Positions 63,001-64,000 of a stretch of DNA of 64,000 nt are shown here, piece by piece; the first letter of the stretch is position 1; every line of letters starts with the position of its first letter. The notes beneath the pieces were generated by a model. The model worked only from the letters and a program-made list of their open reading frames with translations, was not told where the DNA came from and searched no databases. This DNA is from Ehretia macrophylla (taxonomy: Eukaryota > Streptophyta > Magnoliopsida > Boraginales > Ehretiaceae): contig CM075770.1 in assembly GCA_037974665.1 (NCBI GenBank), positions 61,205,850 to 61,269,849 of the forward strand, in the 5' to 3' direction. The position numbers and the translations under genes are program-made.

Positions 63001-64000
63001 ACAAAAAGTAAAAGTTTGGTGGCCATTTGGTCGCCAATTGATATGAAGGGGCTACAAATTAAAATTTTAAATTAAATTGTTTATATAAATAAATAAATTC
63101 ATTTATTTATAATAAGATTAATAATATAAATCTAAATTTGTTGTTAGATAATATAAAACATATTTACAAAATTTAATGTTAACTAAATTTAGTTATTTAA
63201 TATAAAATTAATTAATTTATAATTTATTATAACAAATTTTGGTTTTTGAATACCATTTTTGTAGCCCCGTGGAGGCCATTGGCCACCAAACGGCGACAAA
63301 AAGTAAAAGTTTTGTGGCCATTTGTTCACTAATAGATATGTAGGGCTACAAATTAAAAATATAAATCAAATTGTTTATATAAATAAATAAATTCATTTAT
63401 TTAGAATAAAATTAATAATATAAATCAAAAGTTATTTTTAGATAATATAAAACTTATTTACAAAATTTAATGTTAAATAAATTAAGTTATTTAATATAAA
63501 ATTAATTAATTTATAATTTATTATAACAAATATTAATTTTTAAATATTATTTTGTAGCCCCGTGGTGGCCATTGGCTACCAAATGGCCACAAAAAGTAAA
63601 AGTTTTGCGGCCATTTGGTCGCCAATTGATATGAAGGTGCTACAAATTAAAAATATAAATCAAATTGTTTATATAAATAAATAAATTCATTTATTTAGAA
63701 TAAAATTAATAATATCAATCAAAATTTGTTTTTAGATAATATAAAACATATTTACAAAATTTAATGTTAAATAAATTAAGTTATTTAATATAAAATTAAT
63801 TAATTTATAATTTATTATAACAAATTTTAATTTTTGAATATTATTTTGTAGCCCCGTGGTGGCCATTGGCCCCCAAACGGCCACAAAAAGTAAAACTTTT
63901 GGGGCCATTTGGTCGCCAATTGATATGAAGGGGCTACAAATTAAAAATATAAATCAAATTGTTTATATAATTAAATAAATTCATTTATTTAGAATAAAAT
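54064..64000. repeat. Higher-order repeat domain of the satellite (9-mer, ~2.67 kb)
   Basis: Distinct monomer types recur in fixed order: 'gtggaggcc/gaaggtgctac' at 54064, 56738, 59405 and 61489; a type with ~33-bp internal duplication at 55821, 58492 and 60577; 'gaagaggct' type at 56441, 59113 and 61198. Steps are about 2670, 2670 and 2085 bp. The short step lacks exactly two monomer types (those at 57611 and 57907). After 63250 the order changes again. Confidence 0.85.

Larger units (their letters stand above)
36211..64000. repeat. Satellite array, ~294-bp monomer with ~283-bp subtype (~95 copies)
   Basis: Landmark 'ttgaatacca' recurs at 36397, 36680, 36974, 37268, 37551, 37845, 38135 and 38429, and so on to the window end, in one orientation. 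Most steps are 290-297 bp; a subtype of 283 bp lacks about 11 bp of 'tggccatttggt'. Each monomer has an AT-rich part of about 200 bp (words such as tttatttagaataaaattaa and ttaattaatttataattta) and a GC-richer module of about 95 bp with nested inverted repeats. ORFs on the minus strand (38025-38207, 53656-53844) are by-products. No TE or gene interrupts the 27.8 kb seen. Confidence 0.97.

Noticed and set aside
36211..64000. CRISPR-like or rDNA spacer array
   Set aside because: Monomers repeat over their whole length without unique spacers, in a plant context, and no rRNA sequence is seen.

Overview
This window is repeat-dense nuclear DNA of a flowering plant, most likely a eudicot. It holds a chromodomain Ty3/gypsy (Tekay/Del-type) retrotransposon, an Athila-type Ty3/gypsy retrotransposon, a broken caulimovirid (endogenous pararetrovirus, EPRV) and about 28 kb of AT-rich satellite. 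I found no host protein gene, tRNA or rRNA gene. Species cannot be named from the sequence.

Layout. 1-1912 is part of an LTR (minus orientation) with a CpG-containing minisatellite at its inner end; it interrupts the EPRV coat-protein region. 1913-36210 is one EPRV locus, read mostly on the minus strand and repeatedly interrupted. 1913-4221 carries decayed coat- and movement-protein sequence plus the tRNA-Met primer site. 4222-10978 is a scramble of short EPRV pieces in alternating orientation, split by a 4.2-kb solo LTR (6772-10953). 10979-13269 carries the intergenic promoter region, the intact second ORF and the end of the polyprotein. 13270-33866 is the Athila-type element (TSD TAAGT) that splits the EPRV RNase H domain. 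33867-36210 holds the rest of RNase H, the RT, the protease and a coiled-coil segment.

Inside the Athila-type element sits a full-length Tekay-type element (14992-24499, TSD AAGAC). Its 1538-codon gag-pol is fully open, but its RNase H has lost a catalytic Asp. The Athila coding region carries several stops and two frameshifts. Insertion order is therefore EPRV first, then Athila, then Tekay; the solo LTR and the left LTR also post-date the EPRV.

36211-64000 is a tandem satellite with a monomer of about 294 bp (short subtype about 283 bp), roughly 95 copies, running off the right edge. Each monomer has about 200 bp of AT-rich sequence and a GC-richer module of about 95 bp built from nested inverted repeats. 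In several monomer subtypes the two arms of these dyads change together. The last 10 kb has a clear higher-order repeat: nine monomers, about 2.67 kb, with a seven-monomer deletion derivative. The most notable items are this co-varying dyad satellite with its higher-order structure, the zigzag rearrangement of the EPRV, and the direct EPRV-satellite junction.
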